DNA of 64,000 nt from Cryptomeria japonica (lineage: Eukaryota > Streptophyta > Pinopsida > Cupressales > Cupressaceae): contig NC_081412.1 in assembly GCF_030272615.1 (NCBI RefSeq), positions 24,927,860 through 24,991,859 on the forward strand. The letters run 5' to 3'. The notes below the pieces were generated by a model, which did not search any database, was not told the origin of the DNA, and was given only the letters and a program-made list of their open reading frames with translations. Positions 1-9,986 of the stretch are shown one piece after another. A program made the translations under genes and the position numbers. Position 1 is the first letter of the stretch, and each line of letters opens with the position of its first letter.

Positions 1-795
1 GGTGGGGCCATTAGTGGTGGAAGCCACTAAAGGTGGTCACCGCATGCAGCCCGCAATATTAAAACACCGCCGGCGAACAATAAAACACCCGCACGCAAAG
101 ACTAAGACGCGCAGCCGCTCCGTTGTTAGTGGTCCGCCGTATGGTGGAGGGGTGTTGACGACACGGGAAGGTGGCCGCACGATCGGAGGTGCCAGTGCTG
201 TTGTTGACCGTACAGGGAGGTTGTATGGCCGGGGTGGCGACGACGACCAGATTTAAAATGATTCGCTGGAGTTTGAAGCCAGGACATTGGAAATTCAGAG
301 TGGAGAAGAAGGGTTTTTGGCATCTTAAAATATCATAGAAATGTTGTGCGCCATGGACTTTCGTATGGTTCTGAGGGTTGTAAATTGGTGTTGGCGGCGG
401 GGGCGCTACCCCTCGACCTCGCCCTGTACTGCAACAGGGAGCGCACCTGGGGCGCTGCCCCCAGACCCCCAGTTTATTTTTAAGCTATAGAATACCACGG
501 GAAGTGTTGTGGTTGTCCGTACTGTGAGAAAGAAGCCTGCAGCTAAGCATTGGCGAGAAGCCATAAGCCGTAGAGGGAGACAGATTTGGAGGTTGGGAAC
601 AAACAGAGTTTGAGGGAAGGCATTGCAGGTCCGCACAGTTGTATGACACCAGGGAGTTATTCAGTTCAGTTTTTAGCCTTTGGGGAGTGTGATGGAGGAT
701 TTGAGGTGTCTCCTAGCCTTTGTGCCAAAGGGTTGTGGCCACCTCCAGGTAGGAATGGTACGCTTTGAGGAACTTGGAGTATGTCTCGGCTGGAT
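1..795 (+). other. Unassigned GC-richer segment, probably internal retroelement DNA
   Basis: No protein family was recognised here. The first 800 bases are clearly richer in G and C than the DNA that follows, with a G/C block at about 395-470 holding near-palindromic runs (GGGGCGCT near CCCC stretches). It lies directly upstream of a coiled-coil remnant, a polypurine tract and an LTR on the same strand, so I infer it is the 3' internal part of the same element. Short open frames exist but show no family motifs. Confidence 0.35.
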
Positions 796-1150
796 GTGAG
801 GTTGCCTTGGTGGATGCAGAGAGGGCTCAGGAGGAGCTGACCACCAAGTTGGAGGCAGTACTAGCGTGAGACGTAGCTCAGTGTACCCAGGAGTTGGATG
901 CCGAGAGGGCAACGCCGGTGGCTATCGAGGACAAATTGGCTAGGGAGACAGTATCATTTGAGTAGCAGTTGGTGGAGGCTGAGACTGAACCGCGTGTTTT
1001 GCAGACAAGTTTGGTTTAGGCACAGGAGGACTTGGATGTCAAAAGAAGCAATAATGGTGAAATCCGCACTTGAGCATAGGATGGTAGCAGAAAAGGGTTT
1101 TTAAGCGAGGACGCAGCAGGTGTATAAGTTTCGGGCTCGACTGGCGTCAT
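796..1150 (+). pseudogene. Coiled-coil ORF remnant of an LTR element, C-terminal end
   Basis: Read in one frame this segment gives a Glu/Ala/Leu-rich, heptad-like protein (for example EELTTKLEAVLA, QELDAERA) broken by several stops. Its end (near HRMVAEKGF and RARLAS) matches by eye the end of the minus-strand coiled-coil ORF at 4.5-5.0 kb (near HQLVAERDLAY and RAQLAS). Both copies sit just upstream of a G-rich polypurine tract and an LTR starting TGATGTTG, so they are the same kind of ORF from related element families in opposite orientation. The function of this ORF is unknown to me; a structural or Gag-tail role is a guess. Confidence 0.5.
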
Positions 1151-1205
1151 CAGTTCTGTTTAATGTCATTTCTATTTTGTGTTAAGTCATCCGGAGACGA
1201 CTTCT

Positions 1206-1221
1206 TTTCTTTTGGGGGGGA
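1206..1221 (+). other. Polypurine tract next to 3' LTR
   Basis: A TTTTCTTTTGGGGGGGA run directly precedes a TGATGTTGG LTR start. T-rich then G-rich tracts of this kind prime plus-strand synthesis in plant Gypsy elements. A mirror copy occurs on the minus strand at 4316-4333. Confidence 0.6.
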
Positions 1222-1490
1222 TGATGTTGGCGGCAATATTGTACACGGAAATAAAACTAGTTAATTAAGTTGTAATTGTGTTTGTTAGTTGGCAACCGAG
1301 GGGTGGCAGTTGCGGTGCGACGGTTGGCGCTCGCACCCCCTCGGCATCTTTATATACTTCCGGATGTAACTTGTGGACAACAACAATGAGGAATGGAATA
1401 ATATCTCTTATACTTGTCTGATATCTATGGCGTTATTGTTCTACATTACGTACTTTATGCTTTAAGTATTCACCCGAGAGGGCAAATAGA
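1222..1490 (+). repeat. LTR of a Gypsy-like element (3' LTR; end uncertain)
   Basis: The LTR begins TGATGTTGG after the polypurine tract and carries a TATA-like TTTATATAC near 1350 preceded by a GC-richer box. No matching 5' LTR lies in the window, and the right end is estimated from loss of LTR-like composition. It resembles, in layout and start, the minus-strand LTR at 4010-4315. Confidence 0.45.
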
Positions 1491-3690
1491 TGTTATTCTC
1501 CTTGAATCCTCCCACGGTTTTTAGATGTTTGCCCCAATTTACAAGTTGTACAACACTTTCCTAAAGATGTACAACTTCACACGTCTCAAAATTGTCAATA
1601 GTATGGTTTTTCCAAATTTTCTTTCAGACTATACAATAGATGATCTTACCTCAAACTGAAGACTACTTAGAAGCCATATGGTGGTCAACTGATACTTGAC
1701 AGAGTTTGTGTAGGGCACAGCACTTTGTATTCCATGTATGGATCACATTATTGTTGTTGCAATCCATATAGTGGAACTTGTAGACTATATGTTAATATAT
1801 TCCTCTTTGTGGTTTACAATTGGAGTCCAAAATGTACCAAGGATGATGCTGGTCGAACAAAAGGATATAATCCTCAAAGGCATCTAGCAAAAGTTGAGAA
1901 GCCCAATGGCTGTACACCAGTACATTTAACAGACCATATAATTATATTCAAACTTCCTAAATGGAATGAATAGCATGAACTAAGACTTGTTACCTGCTCG
2001 CCAAGACCATATGATAAAGGCAAACAACCGTGGTATCATTGAAAGATGCAAAGCAAACTTGAGATGTCCATACAGAAAAGAAGTGAACAATAAGTGGGCG
2101 TACTACAGATGAAGAAGAAAGTAATGCAGACTTAAGATGCCCCACATTCTTTTCAAACTATGCAGGAAAATTAATAATACAGTATGTTCATAGGACAGAC
2201 AAGTTGGGAACTTTACTTTTCTTTTTTTAATTTTCTTCTTCATGGATGGCTGTAGGTAGAAGAATTGCAGACTTTTCTGATTTCCTTTTACCCTTTATTT
2301 ATTTTTCATGAGAGACCCATATTTTAGTTTCCTTCTCAACTTCAGTACTTTGCTTTATATTTCTCTTTCCGACTTCATTAAGTTATCAAATTTGTTGATT
2401 TACACAACACAACTTAGACCCTTTGTGGCATTCACTAGCATAACATGAATTAATTGACTTGAGATAAAAAAATTTAATAACTTGAACATTTTTGCTCATA
2501 CCATTGCACATTGAGTTTATTCTGGACAGGTCAGTCCACATAACTTCTGGCCCTTGAGAATAATCCATTAATTACGAACCTTCTACATTGTCTTCAAACT
2601 CGCATCATTCAAATTTACAAATTATTCTTCCAAATTTCATCAACTTTAAATAATTCTTTCATTTGATTCTTATCATCTCGTTGTCCATGTTCATCTTCAT
2701 AATCTCCATAGCTTCAATAAAATTGCAGTTTGATGAAACACTTCATAGTCCTGAATTTGCCAATAGAACAAACCACCAAGGACACTTGTTTTATCTTCCA
2801 AACGCAATTGGAATTGCAAGATTACTTTGATGTTCAACTCAGTTGAGCACTTATCATGATATTCTATCTAATTGTCACTTGAGTCAAAAATTGATGAATC
2901 CATTGTTTGATTCTACAAATTAGTTATATATTTCCAGCTTTTATTTCCAATGAAGATTTCGTTCCTTTTACAGTTATGGTCGACTTTGGCTGCTACCAAG
3001 GAACCTTGACACAAGAATGCATCATATGCCTTTCTGTATAATGGGATGACAAATTTAAGTAGAATTCTTGAGTGCAAATAATAACCTTCTATCCCATGAG
3101 AACTTGAAGCACTTCTATCCCTTGTCGGTACACTTTTACCAACTATAAAGTAAATTCATACCAAACTCGCTAACAATAACTATATTTGTTGTGTTCTTGT
3201 CAAGAATCCCCATTTGTACCACTACGGTTTCCTTGCCAAATTCACTATAAGAAGCATGGAATCAATCATCTAATGGTTATAATCTCCCAATGATGGAGGT
3301 TTGCTTATAGGGTCCTCGTTTTTTCCACATCCAAATCCTAAATGGGTGCTAGCATGCACTATCTCATCCTTCTTTGTTATAGCATTAGCTATAACATTTC
3401 TAATTTTGAGAGTACTTGCAATAAATCCATTACTTTAATTGGTATACTAGTTTGAAGTTTGAACTATGTTGCTTGCAACCGTTTTAGCTTATTTTAATTG
3501 ATATGCTACCATAACTGCATTTACATTTGAGTGGCAATATTGGTTACCCATAGCATGCTCCACCTTGGCATTTTCTTTTTGATGTCTCTCTTTTTTGGTA
3601 TGTGGCTCTAGGTACACAGACCTCTTTGTTTGGGCTTAAGTGATGGTCGATATTTCATTATTTTTATATACATCAATCATATTGAAGCTC
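1491..3690. other. AT-rich DNA, no supported gene
   Basis: About 2.2 kb of AT-rich, stop-dense sequence. I see no conserved domain, LTR end or tandem repeat. It may be decayed internal DNA of the element whose zinc-knuckle remnant follows on the minus strand. Confidence 0.4.
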
Positions 3691-3696
3691 ACCTTC

Positions 3697-3866
3697 TACT
3701 TGTAAAATCCAACATCATCATGGTCTCCACCTCCACACCATTTATAACATTGTTCTATTTTGATTAAACTTCTTGGGCAATTCCTTGCAAAATGGCCCCA
3801 TTCACTACACTTTTGAAAGTGTATAATAGGCCAACCTTTGGACTCGTTGTAGTAGGTATGAAGTTT
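3697..3866 (-). pseudogene. Zinc-knuckle remnant of a retrotransposon Gag
   Basis: The minus strand reads KCSEWGHFARNCPR followed by a second Cys/His cluster (QCYKWCGGGDHD). This matches CX2CX4HX4C knuckles of Gag nucleocapsid domains, except that the first Cys of the first knuckle appears as Phe. No adjacent gag or pol is readable. It lies downstream, on the minus strand, of the LTR at 4010-4315, so it belongs to a different and older element. Confidence 0.5.
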
Positions 3867-4009
3867 CCACAACCCATGAAGATGATTCAAATGCTTTTGG
3901 ATTCAACTATGTAAGAATTTTGCATCAATGTTTCAATCACACTAAATTACCCATCATTAAAATGAAGATAGAATTGTGTCAGATTGCAAGCTTAGCTACC
4001 TAAATAGGA

Positions 4010-4315
4010 TGAGAGAGCAGGGATATGAAGATATGGGGTGAAAAGTGTTTTCCCCATAGGGTGTCAGGTTAAGACATTGCATAAATGACAGAAGTACACA
4101 GAATATATGGAACTCACAAGTGTTCTATTGATTCATAATAAGCCAGTACATACAATGATAGCAATATGTTCCACTACAATAGCATGTCCAAAGACTGGAA
4201 ACAGATACAATATAAAGGAGTTGGTCAGTTACCCGGTGCCAACTGCCGACAACCGACGGGTTAACTGTCGATGCTAACACAATTTACCTTAATGCTTAAT
4301 TTCCTGACAACATCA
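4010..4315 (-). repeat. LTR of a minus-strand Gypsy-like element (3' LTR)
   Basis: On the minus strand an LTR-like sequence starts TGATGTTGTCAGG immediately after a CTTTTGGGGGGGG purine tract. It has a TATA-like TTTATATTG about 115 bases in and ends near a TCTCTCA. The left end is uncertain and no target duplication was found. Its start resembles the plus-strand LTR at 1222. Confidence 0.45.
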
Positions 4316-4333
4316 TCCCCCCCCAAAAGAAAT
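4316..4333 (-). other. Polypurine tract, minus strand
   Basis: On the minus strand a TTTCTTTTGGGGGGGGA tract abuts the LTR start. It fixes the orientation of the element whose coding remnants lie at 4.4-6.1 kb. Confidence 0.6.
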
Positions 4334-4493
4334 GTTGTCTCCGGACAACAAACAACCAAAATGGAAATGATGTACAAGCAAAACTGAAACCCAAAACAAC
4401 AAATCACTAGGGAGGGCAAGAGGGCATCCCTGAAGAAGAAGGGGTCGTTGATGCCGAAGCCAACTGCGCCCGCAACCGCATCACGTGATCAGT

Positions 4494-5045
4494 TCAATAA
4501 GCAAGGTCCCGCTCGGCCACCAACTGGTGCTCTCGTGACCGCTTCACCCTGAATACAGCCTCCATGAGCTCCTTATTCTTCGCCTCCAACTCTGCCGCAA
4601 GGTTGGTAACACGGGTCTCTGCTATGGTCCTCATCTTTGACTCAACCGCCAGTGCTACTCTCACAGAGCTCAATTCTCTCTTCACCATGTCCAGAACCTC
4701 CTCCGCACAGCCAGCTCGGGCCTGCTGCTGGGCCAACTCCGTCTCCAATGACGGAATGCGAGTGGCCAGCTCCGCAGCTCTATCTGCCTGGATCTAAGCC
4801 TCCCGGAGTCAGTAATAGCCATCCCGCACAGCCTGCTCAATCTGTCTCACCAATGTCTGCACTCGACTCTCTCCAGCCACCTCCTGACACTGGCACTCTG
4901 CTCTCATCTCAGGAAGGTCTATGGTCGGCCATCCCCGTGCCTCGAAGCACCTATGGAATGCCTCTCCTACCCCCGTAGTAGCAAACTCACGTAGGCTCTC
5001 CAAGGCTGGCTGAACAATGGATTCCTCAACTGTGGAGGCTACCAA
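4494..5045 (-). pseudogene. Coiled-coil ORF of a minus-strand LTR element
   Basis: Two readable stretches on the minus strand (5045 to 4809 and 4748 to 4494) encode an acidic-rich start (MVASTVEESIVQPALESL) followed by long Glu/Ala/Leu heptads (AAELEAKNKELMEAV). This is a predicted coiled coil of about 180 residues split by a stop between the two stretches. It is followed by RAQLAS, then the purine tract and LTR. Upstream on the same strand are a Pro/Thr-rich ORF and a gag remnant, with no room for pol. I infer a non-autonomous element with gag plus a coiled-coil ORF. The specific role is unknown. A divergent homologue lies on the plus strand at 796-1150. Confidence 0.5.
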
Positions 5046-5120
5046 CCGCTGAACTGCCCCCTCCCTCTCAGCAAAAAATTGTGCTACGGCAGTAGGCTGG
5101 GTCCTCCCTACACCTCCATC

Positions 5121-5669
5121 CTAAAGGCCCATCTGTGAAGGTATCTCCTCCTTGCCACTAGTGGGCAAAACCCGCTCTGCAGGATGCTCCACCAACTCGA
5201 CTACCTCTACCTGCGTAGGATGCTCCCCCAAATCAACTACCTCAGCCTGTGTAGGATGGCGAGGTGCAGCATGTGGTGGCCCTACTAGAACTATGGGTGG
5301 GGTGGAATACCGGTCCAACCATGTGTCTGTGTCCTCCACTACTTCCCCACTGTCCTTTGCCTGCCCCATGCCTTCCGTCCCTATTTCCTGTTCCGTGACA
5401 GGTGAGCGCACTAGAATACAAGGAGTGGTGGTCACCGCAGGTGTCTGCATTATAGGACAAGGATGCATCTGCCCGAATGCTGGAATGGCCACCCCAGAAA
5501 GGACTCCTCTCGTCACCCCAGACGAGGAAAGTGGTGTCAATTCCCCGCCCACGTGCAGGAATGTTGGTGTGAATAACAACTGCCCTGCCCGAACCCCCTC
5601 TCCTAGAGGTCTTGCCACACCCCCTGCTGGCAGCCCGCAAGTTCCACGTGGTACCTGGCCAAAAGACAC
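5121..5669 (-). pseudogene. Pro/Thr/Gly-rich ORF between gag remnant and coiled-coil ORF
   Basis: An open stretch of about 180 codons on the minus strand, rich in Pro, Thr, Val and Gly and low in complexity towards its end (repeated HPTQ-EVV units). No enzymatic motif is visible. It sits between the gag remnant at 5.7-6.1 kb and the coiled-coil ORF, so it is probably the C-terminal tail of that element's Gag. The opposite strand is also open for 231 codons, but no family or context supports that strand. Confidence 0.4.
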
Positions 5670-5699
5670 TACACAGCCGCCCTCTTATTTTGAATCCAT

Positions 5700-6115
5700 T
5701 GGCTCTTGCTTTCTCCAATTTGACCAAAAATTCCTTGAGCCTCTCATTGTAAGTTCTCACATTCTCGAGTTTCCCTTGCCAAGTGTTGTAAATTTCTGTA
5801 ATGATTTTCTGGAGCAATCTAAATTAGTCTTTGAAAGCCTTCTGTAATGATTTTGAGCAATCTAAATTAGTCTTTGAAATCCTTCTACAATTTATCTCAT
5901 GCATTTCAATTGGCTAGCTCAACTTTGTGTATAAATCAATTGCCACACCTCTCAAGGTGGATAGGAATGACCATACCCAATAATATTATCATTCTATCCA
6001 TTTACTGCCCAGATAGTTTCACAAGTTTTGAAGTGTGTCACTAGATCTTCAAATCCATCTCTGATGTACTTAGGCAACTTCTACCGCTCTAAACTCAAGT
6101 TCGTTGGTGGAGTCA
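5700..6115 (-). pseudogene. Retrotransposon gag remnant
   Basis: Minus-strand translation gives fragments matching the plant Gypsy Gag core: KLPKY-DG-D-THFKTCETIW (about 6078 to 6000), then a frameshifted block equivalent to LRGVAIDLYT-L, then a helix-rich segment (TWQGKLENVRTYNERLKEF). Stops and frameshifts are frequent. A 43-46 bp internal duplication (about 5799-5887) adds to the decay. Together with the primer-site candidate at 6580 and the LTR at 4010-4315 this outlines a short minus-strand element of about 2.6 kb without pol. Confidence 0.5.
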
Positions 6116-6281
6116 TTATGGCTTGACCTTGATGCAAATTCTGTGACTAGAAACTTCTCTCACGAAGCTCTAATTTAGATGCTATGGAACTCATTTAGCG
6201 ATCTTGAACACATAAGTCCTCGACTCCTCCAAATACTTCAATGTTTCATACACTCGTATCACCCTCAAGTTCTAGACTGAT

Positions 6282-6439
6282 GGGTTTTTGGAGTTGGCCG
6301 CTTCACACAACTTCATTTGTTCTTGTCATTCCACCAACTAGAGGGGTCATCTAATTTCCTGGGTTTTTGGAGTTGGCCGCTTCACACAACTTCATTTGTT
6401 CTTGTCATTCCACCAACTAGAGGGGTCATCTAATTTCCT
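6282..6439. repeat. Perfect 79-bp tandem duplication
   Basis: Two adjacent 79-bp copies (6282-6360 and 6361-6439), each starting GGGTTTTTGGAGTTGG and ending CTAATTTCCT, are identical by eye. Everything around is degenerate, so the duplication must be recent or an assembly artefact. Confidence 0.85.
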
Positions 6440-6579
6440 GCTCTTCCCCTTGGCTATCCTCTAATATTTTCCTGCCTTTGTTCAGGCTTAATGATGTTAA
6501 TATCGTCAATCTCTAGTATAGTCATCAATAGGTATTGACTGACATTGGTTCTTTATGTTTCTGACTCAACTTCGTTATA

Positions 6580-6888
6580 GGCAATGGTGCCAAATGGTAA
6601 TTGCCAAATAATAACACTGCCTGTTGTAATATAAATGGAATATAACAATATAAACTAGATATCTGTAGATGAAGATCAATGAATGCTTTATTCAAAGGTA
6701 GTGCTTTTACAATTCACTTGTAAACCAAGGCAGACTGTGTATCAAATCAGACTGTCTTCACTGACTAAGAGAAGCATATTTAAAGTGCCTAATGGTGGCC
6801 AAAGAGAACACACTTGTCGACAACCACTCACAACCAACTCCTACACACTACCCACTAATACAGATTTGAACTACAAAATTTAATATCA
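6580..6888 (-). repeat. Candidate primer-binding site and 5' LTR of the minus-strand element
   Basis: On the minus strand a TGGCACCATTGCC (6592 to 6580) resembles the tRNA-Asp-type primer site of plant Gypsy elements (TGGCGCCGTTGCC). Immediately before it, about 294 bases (6888 to 6595) start TGATATTA and end TACCA. This is close to the 306-base length of the candidate 3' LTR at 4010-4315, but similarity between the two is weak and no target duplication was found, so the pairing is tentative. Confidence 0.3.
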
Positions 6889-8838
6889 CCAAATCCACAT
6901 AACAGTGAGAAGTGGCAAGATAAGAGAAATCAGAATAGTCAAGACTTAATTGTATTATCAAAGATTTGCAAGGTCTCAATCTACAAAAGTGGGAGAAAGC
7001 ACATTATTCTGATATTTTCCTTATACCTATTTAATACAATGGATCATATACCATGGAAAAAGCAAAAGAAATATTGTTTTATTGGGTAGTGTGCAAATTA
7101 ACTAAATTAAGTGTTGTGATATGATAAAATCATCAGACTAAAATGACCAGAAAACAAAGAACTGAAAGTTGATCAATTAGGTAGGTTAGCACCAAACTGG
7201 GTAGAACAAACCTTCTTGCTAGTTACATAGAAATGGGACTATTGGGGCTCTAGCCTTCACATGGTTGTGGCAAATCCTCCTCTGAACAGATGTGATTCTT
7301 CGGTCAGCATGATAGCTTGGGGTCAATTAGATTACCAGGATGTTGAAGACCTTCTCCAGCAGCCAAATTTTGAGTCTGAAACTCGATAAGTATGGGCTTG
7401 TATCTAAGCCTTGTGTCTCAACCATAGTGTTGAGACTCAGACTGGGAAACTACTCCACAAGTTAAAAACTCGGACAAAACTCAATTCATTTAAATATAAC
7501 GCATTAAACTGTTTAAAAAAAAATCTATTGTTGTATTTTTATCATTTTTTTAAGGTTGTACTAGTAGCAGACTCGGCTGATAATTGGCGAATCTAAAACT
7601 ATTAGTCTCAATTTTCCATTTATTATGCATAGCATATCAAGTTGATAAATTCAACCAAAACATTAAACATCTCCTACCCCGATAATATGTATAGGCACTT
7701 TACATCGATTTAATGAAATTAATGCCCTTCTTTGTGAAATGCAGCAGCGTAATTAATTGTACCAGGTTTGTATTAGCTTTCATATTAATCGAGAGTTAGA
7801 GTTTGATTTAAGATAACATTACACACAATGATCAGTCCCCCACACAGGCATACACACCCATGCCTGCGCAGACACAATTAATATCCTCTTTTCTGTCTGA
7901 CTATGTCCAACAAATACTCACAACCCACCAGAACTCAAGATTTGTTTTGATTATATTGATATTTACGATATTCCCTATAAATAGTTAGCTTAGTACGTTT
8001 AAATTGTAGCATTGTTAACAGAGTTAATGCTTTCTGGCCAAATTGTATAAGATAAAAATGAATCCAATTATGAGGAAACGTGAGAAATGCAGCCATGGGC
8101 AATAGAGCCCAACCGTTATGAGTGAAGAATGCACACAAAGATAAAATTGGACTTATCTCTTCGAATTTCTTTTTAAACTGATTCTCCTTTGATTATTCGA
8201 GCCTTCAAGCATGCTCAAACACATTTGCTCTTTCCCCGCAGTTTTTACCCTCTGATCGTATGATAATCTATTTAGAGCTCTGTTCAAAATTCCTATCTGA
8301 ATTTTGCAGACGGCGTCATACTGTAGAGGATAAAAGAGCTTAATCTTAAAATTTTGGCAAATTTCTTTACTCCACTTTTGTGAGTATGTTTCAATGGATG
8401 GTTTAGAAAATAATTAAGCTCTTTAATTTACCTTTTTTTAATTTTAAATTTAAATCATCATTTTTTCTATGCAATATTTCCTCATCCAAATTTATGATAG
8501 TTTCAAGTAGTTTCTTAGTTTTGAATTGAGCTGTATTTTGATCATCTTATATATTTTTTTTAAATTTAAATTTTTATTTTATAAAATGAATAATTTTAAG
8601 ATGTGATGATTATTTATTAGGGGAAGTGTATCAGTATTTGTTCGTTTTAGCTAATTTCGTATTTACATATTCTAAACAGTACATTTTTTTAGTTGTTTCT
8701 ATATGTCATTAGTGGGCTCTGTAATGTGTGCAAGGGTCAAAACGTACACATTTCAAAGTGTAGCTCGATACTTACTTAAAGATGCCCCAATAAACGTGCA
8801 CTTAAAATTGTCAATACAAATGCTAAAAAATGGCGGCT
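6889..8838. other. AT-rich DNA, no supported feature
   Basis: About 1.9 kb of AT-rich sequence with poly-T runs (for example near 8550). No domain, LTR boundary or tandem array was recognised. Confidence 0.4.
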
Positions 8839-8843
8839 ATTGG

Positions 8844-9981
8844 TGATGGACTTGTAAAGCACTGAGAGTGGGGGGGTGAATCAGTGACACCAAAAACAAT
8901 ACTACTTTAAACACTGACCGGTAGATATACTTAACAAGGTTGTTAAACACTATGCATGCAATCCAAAATGATATAAAAGCATCCACAATAAGTAGAACAT
9001 CCACCATAACACAAGTGTTTATACGTGGAAAACCCAAATGGGAAAAACCACGGTGAGATGGGACTCACAAGTTAACTTTCTGTAGTAATAGATAACTAAC
9101 TGGTCAGGGTCTACATAAAGTTGCTCTGCTAGGAGCGAATCCTGTTAAAGATCTCAAAGCTTAGTTAAAAGTTATACCCTGTTAAAGGTAGTACCCTGTT
9201 AGTTGTAACCTCGGTAGAGGATTTGAAAATCCAAACTAATGGATCACCTGGTTAGAGGATTTGTACAATGAAGCTTGTTAGAGCTTACCCGGTTAGGGGA
9301 TTTGACTGTTGCAGTGATTAGTAAACTACAGATGGTGTGATCTAGTAGTAGCACAACTTGCTTGAATAGATCCTCTTCTGCGCACTCAAAACTTTATTAC
9401 CAACATACTTTGCAACTTAACACTTATGCCTTTGCATCAAATCATCACATATCATATCTCCTTCGCTCATACAAAATAATTCATTGTGATGTCAATATAT
9501 AGACATTTAGATTTCATGTCGGCCTTGAGATTTCATATCACAATTTCCTAGGTGCAGTGTATTTGGTCAAACAATTGTAACTCATCACAAAAATACCGCC
9601 AAAATTTATCGGTGAGGATAACTCATCACGACCAGTGATAACTCATCACATAATCAACGAATACCGATTGGAACAACAATACCGGTTGGAGTTAAACATA
9701 TAAACCGTTTGTCCTTCGATGCTCCTTGGATAATCTCCGCTAGATCTTGAGGTTGATGTTGAGTTATAAATATCCATATATAAATATATACACACATCGG
9801 TTGACTCCATGCATATACTAGTTGTCACCATGTACCGGTTGCAATAAACCTTCTAGAATACTGGTTGCAATATAAATAACTTTGAAGTCACACCGATAGA
9901 CAATGTGAACATATGTGTGTGTATGTGTTACATCAATGACAACATATGAAGTAATTCATTACAATCATCATCAAGCCAACA
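8844..9981 (-). mobile_element. Solo LTR of a Copia-type element with perfect target duplication
   Basis: The 1138-bp unit has TG and CA ends and is flanked by the 5-bp direct repeat ATTGG at 8839-8843 and 9982-9986. On the minus strand it starts TGTTGGCTTGATGATG and near its end has GTGGTTTTTCCCA then TTTTCCACGTA and GATTCACCCC. The LTRs of the outer Copia element (13383-14252, 48063-48946) share the same order: TGTTGG start, TGTGGTTTTT-CC block, GATTCACC-CC near the end. It is therefore a related family in opposite orientation. No internal sequence is present, so it arose by LTR-LTR recombination. Its U3 has several CCGGTTG-like repeats (9640-9850). Confidence 0.85.
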
Positions 9982-9986
9982 ATTGG

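Noticed and set aside
5152-5847. Plus-strand open frame of 231 codons
   Set aside because: No domain, and all element evidence here (gag remnant, coiled coil, purine tract, LTR) is on the minus strand.
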